Positions 10,773 to 22,715 of a DNA stretch of 64,000 nt are shown here, piece after piece. A program made the position numbers and the translations under genes. This stretch comes from Triticum aestivum (lineage: Eukaryota; Streptophyta; Magnoliopsida; Poales; Poaceae), in contig NC_057800.1 of the NCBI RefSeq assembly GCF_018294505.1, positions 178,870,353-178,934,352 on the forward strand, written 5' to 3'. Below the pieces are notes generated by a model. The model did not search any database and was not told the origin of the DNA. It saw only the letters and a list, made by a program, of their open reading frames with translations. Position 1 is the stretch's first letter. Each line of letters opens with the position of its first letter.

Positions 10773-12439
10773 TGATACGTCTCCAATGTATCTATAATTT
10801 TTTTATTGTTCCATGGTATTATATTATCAACCTTGGATGTATTATATGCATTTATATGCTATTTTATATGATTTTTGGGACTAACCTATTAACCTAGAGC
10901 CCAGTGCCAGTTTCTGTTTTTTCCTTGTTTTAGAGTATCGCAGAAAAGGAAAATCAAACGGAGTCCAATTGACCTGAAACTTCACGGAACTTATTTTTGG
11001 ACTAGAAGAAGCTCACGGAGTATCGGAGATGGACCAGTGGAGTCCCGGGCTTCCCATGAGGGTGGGGGCGCGCCCACCCCCTGGGCGCGCCCCCTGCCTC
11101 GTAGACAGCCCGGAGGTCCACCGACGTACTTCTTCCTCCCATATATACCCATATATCCTAAAAACTTCGAGGAGCACAATAGATCAGGAGTTCCGCCGCC
11201 AGAAGCCTCCGTAGCCACCAAAAACCAATCTAGACTCGTTTCGGCACCCTGCCGGAGGGGGGAATCCCTCTCAGGTGGCCATCTTCATCATTCCGGTGCT
11301 CTCCATGATGAGGAGGGAGTAGTTCTCCCTCGGGGGCGGAGGATATGTACCAGTAGCTATGTGTTTGATCTCTCTCTCTCTCGTGTTGTTGAGGTGATAC
11401 AATCTTGATGTATCACGAGCTTTGCTATTATAGTTGGATCTTATGATGTTTCTCCCCCTCTACTCTCTTGTAATGGATTGAGTTTTCCCTTTGAAGTTAT
11501 CTTATCGGACTGAGTCTTAAGGATTTGAGAACACGTGATGTATGTCTTGCGTGGGATACCTGTGGTGACAATGGGGTATTCTATGATCCACTTGACGTAT
11601 GTTTTGGTGATCAACTTGCGGGTTCTGTGACCTTGGGAACCTATGCATAGGGGTTGGCACACGTTTTCATCTTGACTCTCCGGTAGAATCTTTGGGGCAC
11701 TCTTTGAAGTACTTTGTGTTGGTTTGAATAGATGAATCTGAGATTGTGTGATGCATATCGCATAATCATACCCACAGATACTTGAGGTGACATTGGAGTA
11801 TCTAGGTGACATTAGGGTTTTGGTTGATTTGTGTCTTAAGGTGTTATTCTAGTACGAACTCTAGGGATGTTTGTGACTCTTATAGGAATAGCCCAACGGA
11901 TTGATTGGAAAGAATAACTTTGAGGTGGTTTCGTACCCTACCATAATCTCTTCGTTTGTTCTCCGCTATTAGTGACTTTGGAGTGACTCTTTGTTGCATG
12001 TTGAGGGATAGTTATGTGATCGAAGTATGTTATTATTGTTGAGAGGACTTGCACTAGTGAAAGTATGAACCCTAGGCCTTGTTTCAACACATTGCATTAC
12101 CGTTTGTGCTCACTTTTATCATTAGTTACCTTGCTGTTTTTATATTTTTCAGATAACAAAAACCTTTATCTATCATCCATATTGCACTTGTATCACCATC
12201 TCTTCGCCGAACTAGTGCACCTATACAATTTACCATTGTATTGGGTGTGTTGGGGACACAAGAGACTCTTTGTTATTTGGTCGCAGGGTTGCTTGAGAGA
12301 GACCATCTTCATCCTACGCCTCCTACGGATTGATAAACCTTAGGTCATCCACTTGAGGGAAATTTGCCACTGTCCTACAAACCTCTGCACTTGGAGGGCC
12401 AACAACGTCTACAAGAAGTAGGTTGTGTAGTAGACATCA
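10773..12439 (+). repeat. 5' LTR of element D (1,667 bp)
   Basis: It begins TGATACGTCTCCAATG and ends ...AGTAGACATCA just before the primer site. The U3 part carries the 'cacccc ctgggcgcgcccc' GC-rich block (about 11060-11100). The first 334 bases match the truncated 3' LTR at 16212 with scattered substitutions. Confidence 0.9.
11140..11148 (+). promoter_or_regulatory. TATA box in LTR D
   Basis: The sequence catatatac lies downstream of the GC-rich block. A second TATA-like atatat follows at 11151-11156. Confidence 0.5.
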
Positions 12440-12449
12440 AGCTCTTTTC

Positions 12450-12467
12450 TGGCGCCGTTGCCGGGGA
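12450..12467 (+). other. Primer-binding site of element D (tRNA-Asp type)
   Basis: TGGCGCCGTTGCCGGGGA, ten bases after the LTR end and identical to the site in element B. Confidence 0.92.
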
Positions 12468-12564
12468 GGTGAGTGCTTGAAGGTATATCTTTAGATCTTG
12501 CAATCAAATCTTTTTGTTTCTTGTTTTATCACTAGTTTAGTTTATAAAAGTTAACTACAAAAAA

Positions 12565-13338
12565 ATGGAATTTAGGATGTCTCATATGCTTCATCTTTTT
12601 ATTATCTATCATGAAAATAAGGATTCCGATAATTGTACTCAAGTGCTAGAAGAAGAATGCATTAGAATGTTTGGCACTAAATATTTGAATGATGAGCATG
12701 ATTGCAATGTTGTTAGTATGAATTCTTTGAATATCCATGATGCTAATGATATGCAAAGCCACAAGCTTGGGGATGCTACGTTTGATGAAGATATTTTTAG
12801 TCCCCCAAGTTTTGATGTGCAAATATATTATGATGAGAGCATGCCCGCTATCTATGATGATTATTGTGATTACTTGTATGCTATAAATAATAATGATATC
12901 CATGAAACTTGTCATCATGATTTTAACTTTCAATTGGATTATGCCTCACATGATAGTTATTTTGTTGAGTTTGCTCCCACTACAATTCATGAGAAGAAAT
13001 TTGCTTATGTGGAGAGTAATAAATTTTTTATGCTTGTGCATCATGGAAATAGTGCTTTATGTGATAGTTATATTGTTGAATTCATTCATGATGCTACTGA
13101 AAATTATTATGAGGGAGGAACATATGCTTGTAGGAATTGCAATAATATCAAGTTTCCTCTCTATGTGCTTAAAGTTTTGAAGTTATGCTTGTTTTGCCCT
13201 CCTATGCTTGTTGATTATTGTTCCCACAAGTTGTTTGCTCACAAAATCCCTATGCATAGGAATTGGGTTAGACTTAAATGTGCTAGTCATATTCTTCATG
13301 ATGCTCTCTTTATGTTACAATTCTTATCTTTTATGTGA
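12565..13338 (+). CDS. Unknown acidic 257-aa protein of non-autonomous element D
   Basis: An intact ORF, starting MEFRMSHMLHLFIIYHENKD, about 98 bases after the primer site where gag would begin. It is rich in Asp, His, Tyr, Cys and Asn, with clusters such as MPAIYDDYCDYLYAINNND. It has several Cys pairs (CRNCNN near residue 189, CLFCPP near 212) but no CCHC knuckle, capsid domain, protease or polymerase motif. No signal peptide or clear membrane helix is convincing. ATG at 12565 is the first ATG of the frame, and 12583 (MSHML) is an alternative. An ORF this long in AT-rich element DNA, where everything else around it is decayed, suggests past selection or a young copy. I do not recognise a function; an RNA-binding or packaging role is only a guess. 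Confidence 0.6.
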   Translation: MEFRMSHMLHLFIIYHENKDSDNCTQVLEEECIRMFGTKYLNDEHDCNVVSMNSLNIHDANDMQSHKLGDATFDEDIFSPPSFDVQIYYDESMPAIYDDYCDYLYAINNNDIHETCHHDFNFQLDYASHDSYFVEFAPTTIHEKKFAYVESNKFFMLVHHGNSALCDSYIVEFIHDATENYYEGGTYACRNCNNIKFPLYVLKVLKLCLFCPPMLVDYCSHKLFAHKIPMHRNWVRLKCASHILHDALFMLQFLSFM

Positions 13339-16194
13339 GCATCGTTGAAATCATCATGCCTAGCTAGGGGCATTAAACGATAACGCTTGTTGGGAGGCAA
13401 CCCGATTTAATTCTTGTTCCTTTCTTTTTGTTAATGTTTAGTAATAAATATTTTATCTAGCCTCTGTTATGATTGAGTTTTTATGTTTTAATTAGTGTTT
13501 GTGCCAAGTAGAACCTTTGGGAAGACTTGGGGAAAGTCTTCTTGATCTTTCTGTAAAAAACAGAAACTTTAGCGCTCACGAGAATTGCTGACATTTTTTA
13601 GTGGAGAGTGCTATTTAGTTAATTATTTTTGCGGATGATTAATAGATAAATTCCTCACGTCCAGCAAGTTATTTTAGAATTTTTGGGGTTCCATAAGTTT
13701 GCATTAGTAACATATTACTACAGACTGTTCTGTTTTTTGACAGATTCTGTTTTTCATGTGTTGTTTACTTATTTTGATGAATCTATGGCTAGTAAAAGAG
13801 TTTATAAACCATAGAGAAGTTGGAATACAGTAGGTTTAATACCAATATAAATAAAGAATGAGTTCATTATAGTAACTTGAAGTAGTGTTTTGTTTTCTTT
13901 CGCTAACGGATCTTATGAGTTTTCTGTTAAGTTTTGTGTTGTGAAGTTTTCAAGTTTTGGGTAAAGATTCGATGGACTATGGAATAAGGAGTGGCAAGAG
14001 CCTAAGCTTGGGATTCCCAAGGCACCCCAAGGTAATATTCAAGGACAACCAAGATCCTAAGCTTGGGGATGCCCCGGAAAGCATCCCCTCTTTCGTCTTC
14101 GTTCATCGGTAACTTTACTTGGAGCTATATTTTTATTCGCCACATGATATGTGTTTTTCTTGGAACGTCATCTTATTTCATTTTATTTTGCTTGCTGTTT
14201 GAATAAAACACCAAGATCTGAAATTATTAAATGTTTGAGAGTCTTCACATAGTTGCATAATTATTCGACTACTCATTGATCTTCACTTATATCTTTCGGA
14301 GTAGTTTGTTGTTGCTCTAGTGCTTCACTTATATCTTTTTAGAGCACGGTGGTGGTTTTATTTTATAGAAATTAATGAACTCTCATGCTTCACTTATATC
14401 ATTTTGAGAGTCTTTAGAACAGCATCGTAGTTTGCTTTGGTTATGAAACTAGTCCTAATAATATGGGCATCGAAGAGGGATATAATAAAAACTATCATAA
14501 AAAGTGCATTGAATACTATGAGAAGTTTGATACTTGATGATTGTTTTGAGATATGAAGATGGTGATATTAGAGTCATGCTAGTTGAGTAGTTGTGAATTT
14601 GAGAGATACTTGTGTTAAAGTTTGTGATTCCCGTAGCATGCACGTATGGTGAACCGTTATGTGATGAAGTCGGAGCATGATTTATTTATTGATTGTCTTC
14701 CTTATGAGTGGCGGTCGGGGACGAGCGATGGGTCTTTTCCTACCAATCTATCCCCCAGGAGCATGCGTGTAGTACTTTGTTTTGATAACTAATAGATTTT
14801 TGCAATAAGTATATGAGTTCTTTATGACTAATGTTGAGTCCATGGATTATACGCACTCTCACCCTTCCACCATTGCTAGCCTCTCTAGTACCGCGCAACT
14901 TCCACCGGTACCATAAACCCACCATATACCTTCCTCAAAACAGCCACCATACCTACCTATTATGGCATTTCCATAGCCATTCCGAGATATATTGCCATGC
15001 AACTTTCCACCGTTTCATTATTATGACATGCTTCATCATTGTCATATTGCTTTGCATGATCATGTAGTTGACATAGTATTTGTGGCAAAGCCACCGTTCA
15101 TAATTCTTCCATACATGGCACTCTTGAGTCATTGCACATCCCGGTACACCGCCGGAGGCATTCATATAGAGTCATATCTTTTTCTAAGTATCGAGTTGTA
15201 ATTCTTGAGTTGTAAGTGAATAAAAGTGTGATGATCTTCATTATTAGAGCATTGTCCCAAGTGAGGAAAGGATGATGGAGACCATGATTCCCCCACAAGT
15301 CGGGATGAGACTCCAGACAAAAAAAATAAAAAAAATAAAAGAGGCCAAAGAACCCAAATAAAAAATAGAAAAAAAGAGGCCATAAAAAAGGAGAAAGGCC
15401 CAAATAAAAAAATGAGAGAAAAAGAGAGAAGGGACAATGCTACTATCCTTTTACCACACTTGTGCTTCAAAGTAGCACCATGATCTTCATGATAGAGAGT
15501 CTCCTATGTTGTCACTTTCATATACTAGTGTGAATTTTTCATTATAGAACTTGTCTTGTATATTCCAACAATGGGCTTCCTCAAATGCCCTAGGTCTTCG
15601 TGAGCAAGCAAGTTGGATGCACACCCACTTAGTTCCTTTTGTTGAGCTTTCATATACTTATAGCTCTAGTGCATCCGTTGCATGGCAATCCCTACTCACT
15701 CACATTGATATCTATTGATGGGCATCTCCATAGCCCGTTGATACGCCTAGTTGATGTGAGACTATCTTCTCCCTTTTTGTCTTCTCCACAACCACCATTC
15801 TATTCCACCATAGTGCTATATCCATGGCTCACGCTCATGTATTGCATGAAGATTGAAAAAGTTTGAGAACATCAAAAGTATGAAACAATTGCTTGGCTTG
15901 TCATTGGGGTTGTGCATGATTTAAATATTTTTTGTGGTGAAGATAGACCATAGCCAGACTATATGATTTTGTAGGGATAGCTTTCTTTGGCCATGTTATT
16001 TTGAGAAGACATAATTGCTTGGTTAGTATGCTTGAAGTATTATTATTTTTATGTCAATATTAAACTTTGTCTTGAATCTTATGGATCTGAATATTCTTGC
16101 CACAATAAAGAGAACTACATGGATAAATATGTTAGGTAGCATTCCACATGAAAAATCCTATTTTTATCATTTACCTACTCGAGGACGAGCAGGA
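13339..16194 (+). other. Internal non-coding region of element D
   Basis: No supported ORF. It has two polypurine-tract-like copies (taagcttgggattccc at 14003-14018; ctaagcttggggatgcc at 14057-14073) and an A-rich purine block (15317-15430) containing the repeated phrase 'agaggcc'. Short ORFs on both strands here look like chance. Confidence 0.7.
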
Positions 16195-16211
16195 ATTAAG
16201 CTTGGGGATGC
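16195..16211 (+). other. Polypurine tract of element D
   Basis: attaagcttggggatgc lies directly before the TGATATGTC start of the 3' LTR, the normal site for plus-strand priming. Confidence 0.75.
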
Positions 16212-16545
16212 TGATATGTCTCCAACGTATCTATAATTTTTGATTGTTCCATTCTATTATATTATCAGCCTTGGATGTTTTATATGCATTTATATTCTAT
16301 TTTCTATGATTTTTGGGACTAACCTATTAACCTAGAGCTCAGTGCCAGTTTCCGTTTTTTCCTTGTTTTAGAGTATCGTAGAAAAGGAAAATCAAAAGGA
16401 GTCCAATTGACCTGAAACTTGATGGAACTTATTTTTGGACCAGAAGAAGCCCACGAGTATCAGAGATGGACTAGGGGAGTCCCGGGCTGCCCACGAGGGT
16501 GGGGGCGCAACCACCCCCCTGGGCGTGCCCCCTTCCTTGTGGACA
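16212..16545 (+). repeat. 3' LTR of element D, truncated by array E
   Basis: It matches the start of the 5' LTR at 10773 until 'cttgtggaca', then changes to TGTAACACCCTCG at 16546. The last five bases (ggaca) are the candidate target-site duplication for E. Confidence 0.85.
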
Positions 16546-19500
16546 TGTAACACCCTCGATGCGACTATAGCTCCCACATGTCGAGGCATGACTTATATAC
16601 ATAATCGCATTGAAGGTATATGTCGCAAGTTAGGCAATCATCACAACATCCCATGTAATATAGATAATAAAAGGGGAGATAACATAGTTGGCTTACACTC
16701 GCCACGTCAATCAAGGTACATAAATATCATTACAACAATGAAACACTCATGGCCCGACTACGGCACCAAAATAAAAGATAACCCAACATGCGACACGGTC
16801 CCGATCACCCCAACTGGGCACCACTACTGATCATCAGGAAAGGAAACATAGTATCGTTGAGAGTCCTCATCGAACTCCCACTTTAGCTCAAGCGCGTCAC
16901 CTGGAGCGGAATCATCAGGCCCTGCATCTGGTATAATAGTAAACTATGAGCCACAGGGACTCAGCAATCTCGCACCCTCGCGATCAAGACTATTTAAGCT
17001 TATAGGTATGGCAAGGTAAATATATGTGGATCTGCAGCAAGCGACTAGCATATATGGTGGCTAAACTGTTTGCAAAAGAGAGCGAGAAGAGGAGGCAAAG
17101 CGCGAGCGAGAAACTAGAGAGCAACCTGCGCAAGCATTACTCCAACACCGTGTTCACTTCCCGGACTCCGCCGAGAAGTGACCATCACGGTAACACACTC
17201 AGTTGATACATTTTAATTAAGTTAGGGTTCAAGTTATCTACAACCGGACATTAACAAATTCTCATCTGCCCATAACCGCGGGCACGGCTTTCAAAAGTTC
17301 AAATCCCTGCAAGGGAGTCCCAACTTAGCCCATGACAAGCTCTCACGGTCAACGAAGGAATAGACCTCCTCCTGAGACGTTCCGATCAGACTCGGTACAT
17401 CGGTTCTTCAAGACACTTCGACGGGTTAAAACAAATCCAGCAACACCGCTCGAATGTGCCGACCAATCCCGATAGGAGCTGCACATATCTCGTTCTCAGG
17501 GCACACTCAGATGAGCGCTCCATACAACTAAAACCAAACCTCGAGTTTCCACGAGGGGGCGCTGCACAGGACTCTAGTTTGGACCAACACTCAGAGGAGC
17601 ACTGGCCCAGGGGGGCTAAAATAAGATGACCCTCGAGCTCCGGAAACCCAAGGGAAAAAGAGTCTAGGTGGCAAATGGTAAAACCAAAGTTGGGCATTGC
17701 TGGAAAAGCTTTAATCAAGGCGAACTATCAAGGGGTTCCCATTATAACCCAACCGCGTAAGGAACGCAAAATCCGGGAACATAACACCGATATGACGGAA
17801 ACTAGGGCAGCAAGAGTGGAACAAAACACTAGGCGAGAGGCCGAGCCTTCCACCCTTTACCAAGTATATAGATGCATTAAGATAACATGGCAATATAATG
17901 ACATCCCAACAAGTAAATAATGTTCCAACAAGGAACAGTCTCCAATCTTCACCTGCAACTAGCAACGCTATAAGAGGGGTTGAGCAAAGCGGTAACATAG
18001 CCAATCAACGGTTTGCTAGGACATGGTGGGTTAGAGGTTTGACATGGCAATTTGGGAGGCTTGAAAGAAAGTGGTAGGCATCGTAGCATAGGCATAGCAA
18101 AAGAGCGAGCATCTAGCAAAGCAAAGATAGTAGTGATTTCGAGGGTATGATCATCTTGCCTGCAAAGTTGTCAGAGTTGACTGGATCCTTGAAAGCAAAC
18201 TCAATGGGCTCCTCATTAGCAAACTCGTCTCCCGACTCTACCCAAACAAGACAAACAAGCAAACGGAACACAATCAACCACGTGCAAACTCAAACAACAT
18301 GATGCAAAGATGGTATGCTATGCGGGATGCAATGCGGGATGCATATGCAAGATATTACAAGGGATGCATGAACCTGGCCTCAACTTGGGAATCCAAGTGT
18401 GCCGCTGGAAATATGAGATGCAATCGCTTGAAAACGATATAAAGAACGCCGGAATCGGAGTTACGGTTTGGAAATGGCAAGCAATTCAAATATGGCCACA
18501 TTCTGCGATTTACAGCAAGTAGCCATCTAAATGCCACAAGATGAACATGCTACAGCACTCAAACATGGCATAAAAATACATGGCAGGGATGCATTCATGA
18601 TGCTTAACAAAAGTCCAGCACTAAGCTATGGCCAATTCATCCATTAATAGGTTCAAACAAGCATGGCAAAAATGCATATGATAAACAGATTTCAGACTTA
18701 GTGAAATTAGAACTTGTGTGGAATCTCAGATCAGATAGCACTCTTTGGAGCAACAAAACTACATGCTACAGGACATGAACATGGAAAAGTAAAGCATGGC
18801 ATGGAGCTACTCAAATAGCTTAACAAAAGTCCCTTAGTGACCTTGAGCCAAAAGGGATCAGAAAATACAATTGCAAGCATGTGAACATGGCAAAAACATA
18901 ATCAGTTCTCAGACTTAGTGAAAACTGGAGCATGTTGAAAACAGATATCAAGTAGGCATGTTTACGAGCTCAATGCACTCACTACAGAGCAAGTCATGGA
19001 AACCTAAGCAAACACCCATCAAGAATACACAAAATTCAAGCTATACATGGCAAGAACAATAACATAGCAAGCACGGATCAACTACAACATCCTCGGCAAA
19101 ATCGCTAACAAGTAGACAATCTGCCCAGAGTCACGAGGAAGCAAAAGTAGAGCTTGATTGACACAAGCTAGGTTGCTCCATAATTGCAGACAAAGACATG
19201 GATGGATAGAGCACTACAAGATTAACAAAACATCCTTACTGATCATCCTCAAAAGAGGCACGGATCACTAGGAAACAACATGAACATATGGCCATATGAG
19301 ATAAACAGCTCAAAGACTTGGTGGAAATGCTAAGTCCCTGGAATCGGCATTACCAAATGCCTCACTTTGCAAGCTTGTGCTAGTCACCACACACATTACA
19401 AAAATACATGGGTTGCACCTCTTAAAAGATGGCAAAACCCTTACCAAAACATATGTAGAGCTCATGGGCATATCATGCATACAATAATCATGGCAAAAAT

Positions 19501-19650
19501 GACAAATATCTAAATGGAGCAGCAGATCTGACAATTATCTCAAGTAGCACTCTTCTAACAGCATTTCGGGCATCAAGATGAACTAAAATGAAAATGATGC
19601 AATGAGATGAAATAATGTACTCTCTGAGACGAACATTTTGATACGCTATA
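16546..19650 (-). repeat. E unit 1 (inverted)
   Basis: It starts at the true LTR terminus TGTAACACCCTCGATGCG and runs to the AT-rich junction near 19644. It lacks the roughly 250-bp head (atcctccagc ... tccgtttttgg) found in units 3-6. It carries the extra 12-bp 'gcattgcatccc' motif and the 'DEFANEEP' and 'ALELKWEFDEDSQ' mini-exons in open frames on the minus strand. Confidence 0.85.
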
Positions 19651-19686
19651 TGCTATATGGTATATGCTATATGCTATATAGCATAC
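19644..19686. repeat. AT-rich palindromic junction between inverted units 1 and 2
   Basis: A run of ctatatg/catatag repeats (for example ctatatgctatatggtata) sits at the exact centre of the 3-kb inverted repeat. In normal units this position holds only a short 'ggcatatagcatatc'. Both arms share the variant 'cattttagttc' instead of 'catttgagttc'. Confidence 0.8.
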
Positions 19687-22600
19687 ATCATTTTCATTTT
19701 AGTTCATCTTGATGCCCGAAATGCTGTTAGAAGAGTGCTACTTGAGATAATTGTTAGATCTGCTGCTCCATTAAGATATTTGTCATTTTTGCCATGATTA
19801 TTGTGTGCGTGATATGCCCATGAGCTCTACATATGTTTTGGTAAGGGTTTTGCCATCTTTCCAGAGGTGCAACCCATGTATTTTTGTGATGTGTGTGGTG
19901 ACTAGCACAAGCTTGCAAAGTGAGGCATTTGGTAATGCTGATTCCAGGGACTTAGCATTTCCACCAAGTCTTTGAGCTGTTTATCTCATATGGCCATATG
20001 TTCATGTTGTTTCCTAGTGATCCGTGCCTCTTTTGAGGATGATCAGTAAGGATGTTTTGTTAATCTTGTAGTGCTCTATCCATCCATGTCTTTGTTTGCA
20101 ATTATGGAGCACCCTAGCTTCAGTCAATCGAGCTCTACTTTTGCTATTTCGTGAATCTGGGCAGATTATCTACTTGTTAGCGATTTTGCCGAGGATGTTG
20201 TAGTTGATCCGTCCTTGCTATGTTATTGTTCTTGCCATGTCTAGCTTGCATTTTGTGTATTCTTGATGGGTGTATGCTTAGGTTTCCATGACTTGCTCTG
20301 TAGTGAGTGCATCGAGCTCGTAAACATGCCTACTTGATATCTGTTTTCAGCATGCTCCAGTTTTCACTAAGTCTGAGAACTGATTATGTTTTTGCCATGT
20401 TCACATGCTTGCAATTGTATTTTCTGATCCCTTTTGGCTCAAGGTCACTAAGGGACTTTTGTTTAGCTCTTTGAGTAGCTCCATGCCATGATTTACTTTT
20501 CCATGTTCAGGTCCTGTAGCATGTAGTTTTGTTGCTCCAAAGAGTGCTATCTGATCTAAGATTCCAGACAAGTGCTAATTTCACTAAGTCTGAAATCTGT
20601 TTACCATATGCATTTTTGCCATGCTTGTTTGGACCTCTTAATGGATGAATTGGTCGTAGCTTAGTGCTAGACTTTTGTTAAGCATCATGAATGCATCCCT
20701 GCCATGTATTTTTATTCCATGTTTGAGTGTTGTAGCATGTTCATCTTGTGCCATTTAGATGGCTACTTGCTGTAAATCGCAGAATGTGGCCATATTTGAA
20801 TTGCTTGCCATTTCCAAACTGTAACTCCGATTCCGGCGTTCTTTATATCATTTTCAAGAGATTTCATCTCATATTTCCAGTGGCATACTTGGATTCCCAA
20901 GTTGAGGCCAGGTTCATGCATCCCTTGTCAAATCTTGCATATGCATCCTGCATAGCATACCATCTTTGCATCATGTTGTTTGAGTTTGCACGTGGTTGAT
21001 TGTGTTCCGTTTTCTTGTTTGTCTTCTTTGGGTAGAGCCGGGAGACGAGTTCTCTAACGAGGAGCCCGTTGAGTTTGCTTTCGAGCATCCAGTCAACTCT
21101 GACAACTTTGCAGGCAAGATGATCATACCCTCGAAATCACTATTATCTTTGCTTTGCTAGATGCTCGCTCTTTTGCTATGGCTATGCTACGATGCCTACC
21201 ACTTGCTTTTAAGCCACCCAAATTGCCATGTCAAACCTCTAACCCACCATGTCCTAGGAAACCGTTGATTGGCTATGTTACCGCTTTGCTCAGCCCCTCT
21301 TATAGCGTTGCTAGTTGCAGGTGAAGATTGGAGACCGTTCCTTGTTGGAACATTATTTACTTGTTGGGATATCATTATATTGTCATGTTATATTAATGCA
21401 TCTATATACTTGGTAAAGGGTGGAAGGCTCGGCCTCTCGCCTAGTGTTTTGTTCCACTCTTGCCGCCCTAGTTTCCGTCATATAGGTGTTATGTTCCTGG
21501 ATTTTGCGTTCCTTACGCGGTTGGGTTATAATGGGAACCCCTTAATAGTTCGCCTTGATTAAAGCTTTTCCAGCAATGCCAAACCTTGGTTTTACCATTT
21601 GGCACCTAGCCTCTTTTTCCCTTGGGTTTCCGGAGCCCAAGGGTCATCTTATTGTAGCCCCCCTGGGCCAGTGCTCCTCTGAGTGTTGGTCCAAACTAGA
21701 GTCCTGTGCAGCGCCCCCTCGGGGAAACTCGAGGTTTGGTTTTAGTTGTATGGAGCGCTCATCTGAGTGTTCCCTGAGAACGAGATATGTGCACCTCCTA
21801 TCGGGATTTGTCGGCACATTCGGGCGGTGTTGCTGGATTTGTTTTAACCTGTCGAAGTGTCTTGAAGAACCGAGGTACCGACTCTGATCGGAACGTCTCG
21901 GGAGGAGGTATATTCCTTCGTTGACCATGAGAGCTTGTCATGGGCTAAGTTGGGACTCCCCTGCAGGGATTTGAACTTTCGAAAGCCGTGCCCGCGGTTA
22001 TGGGCAGATGGGAATTTGGTAATGTCCGGTTGTAGATAACTTGAACCCTAACTTAATTAAAATGAATCAACTTAGTGTGTTACCGTGATGGTCTCTTCTC
22101 GGCGGAGTCCCGGAAGTGAACACGGTGTTGGAGTAATGCTTGCGCAGGTTGCTCTCTAGTTTCTCGCTCGCGCTTTGCCTCCTCTTCTCGCTCTCTTTTG
22201 CGAACAATTTAGCCACCATATATGCTAGTCGCTTGCTGCAGCTCCACGTATATTTACCTTGCCATACCTATAAGCTTAAATAGTCTTGATCGCGAGGGTA
22301 CGAGATTGCTGAGATCCTGTGGCTCACAGTTTAATATTACACTAGATGCAGGGCCTGATGATTCCGCTCCAGGTGACACGCTTGAGCTCAAGTGGGAGTT
22401 CGACGAGGACTCTCACCGATACTATGTTTCCGTTCCTGATGATCAGTAGCGGTGCCCAGTTGGGGTGATCGGGATCGTGTCGCGTTATCTTTTATTTTGG
22501 CATCGTAGTCGGGCCATGAGTGTTTGATTGTTCTAGTGCTATTTATGTACCTTGATTGATGGGGCGAGTGTAAGCCAACTACGTTATCTCCCCTTTTATT

Positions 22601-22715
22601 ATCTATATTACATGGGATGTTGTGATGATTACCTAACTTGCGCCATATGCCTTCAATGCGATTATGTCTCTAAGTCGTGCCTCGACACGTGGGAGCTATA
22701 GTCGTATCGAGGGTG
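19651..22715 (+). repeat. E unit 2
   Basis: Direct unit lacking the roughly 250-bp head, because it begins at the palindromic junction. It ends at the standard junction 'gagggtg|atcctcc' (22715/22716). No 12-bp 'gcattgcatccc' insertion. Confidence 0.85.

Larger units (their letters stand above)
10773..16545 (+). mobile_element. Non-autonomous Athila-group retrotransposon D (Sabrina/WHAM-like)
   Basis: A 5' LTR (10773-12439), the same tRNA-Asp-type primer site as B, an internal region with one ORF of unknown function, a polypurine tract (16195-16211) and the first 334 bp of the 3' LTR. No gag, protease, RT or integrase is present between the primer site and the 3' LTR, so it needs proteins in trans, probably from a B-like relative. 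The 3' LTR is interrupted at 16545/16546 by unit 1 of array E. Confidence 0.88.

Noticed and set aside
14953..15470. Hydrophobic ORFs of about 100 codons on the minus strand
   Set aside because: They arise from the A-rich purine block at 15317-15430, which reads as Phe/Leu-rich on the other strand.
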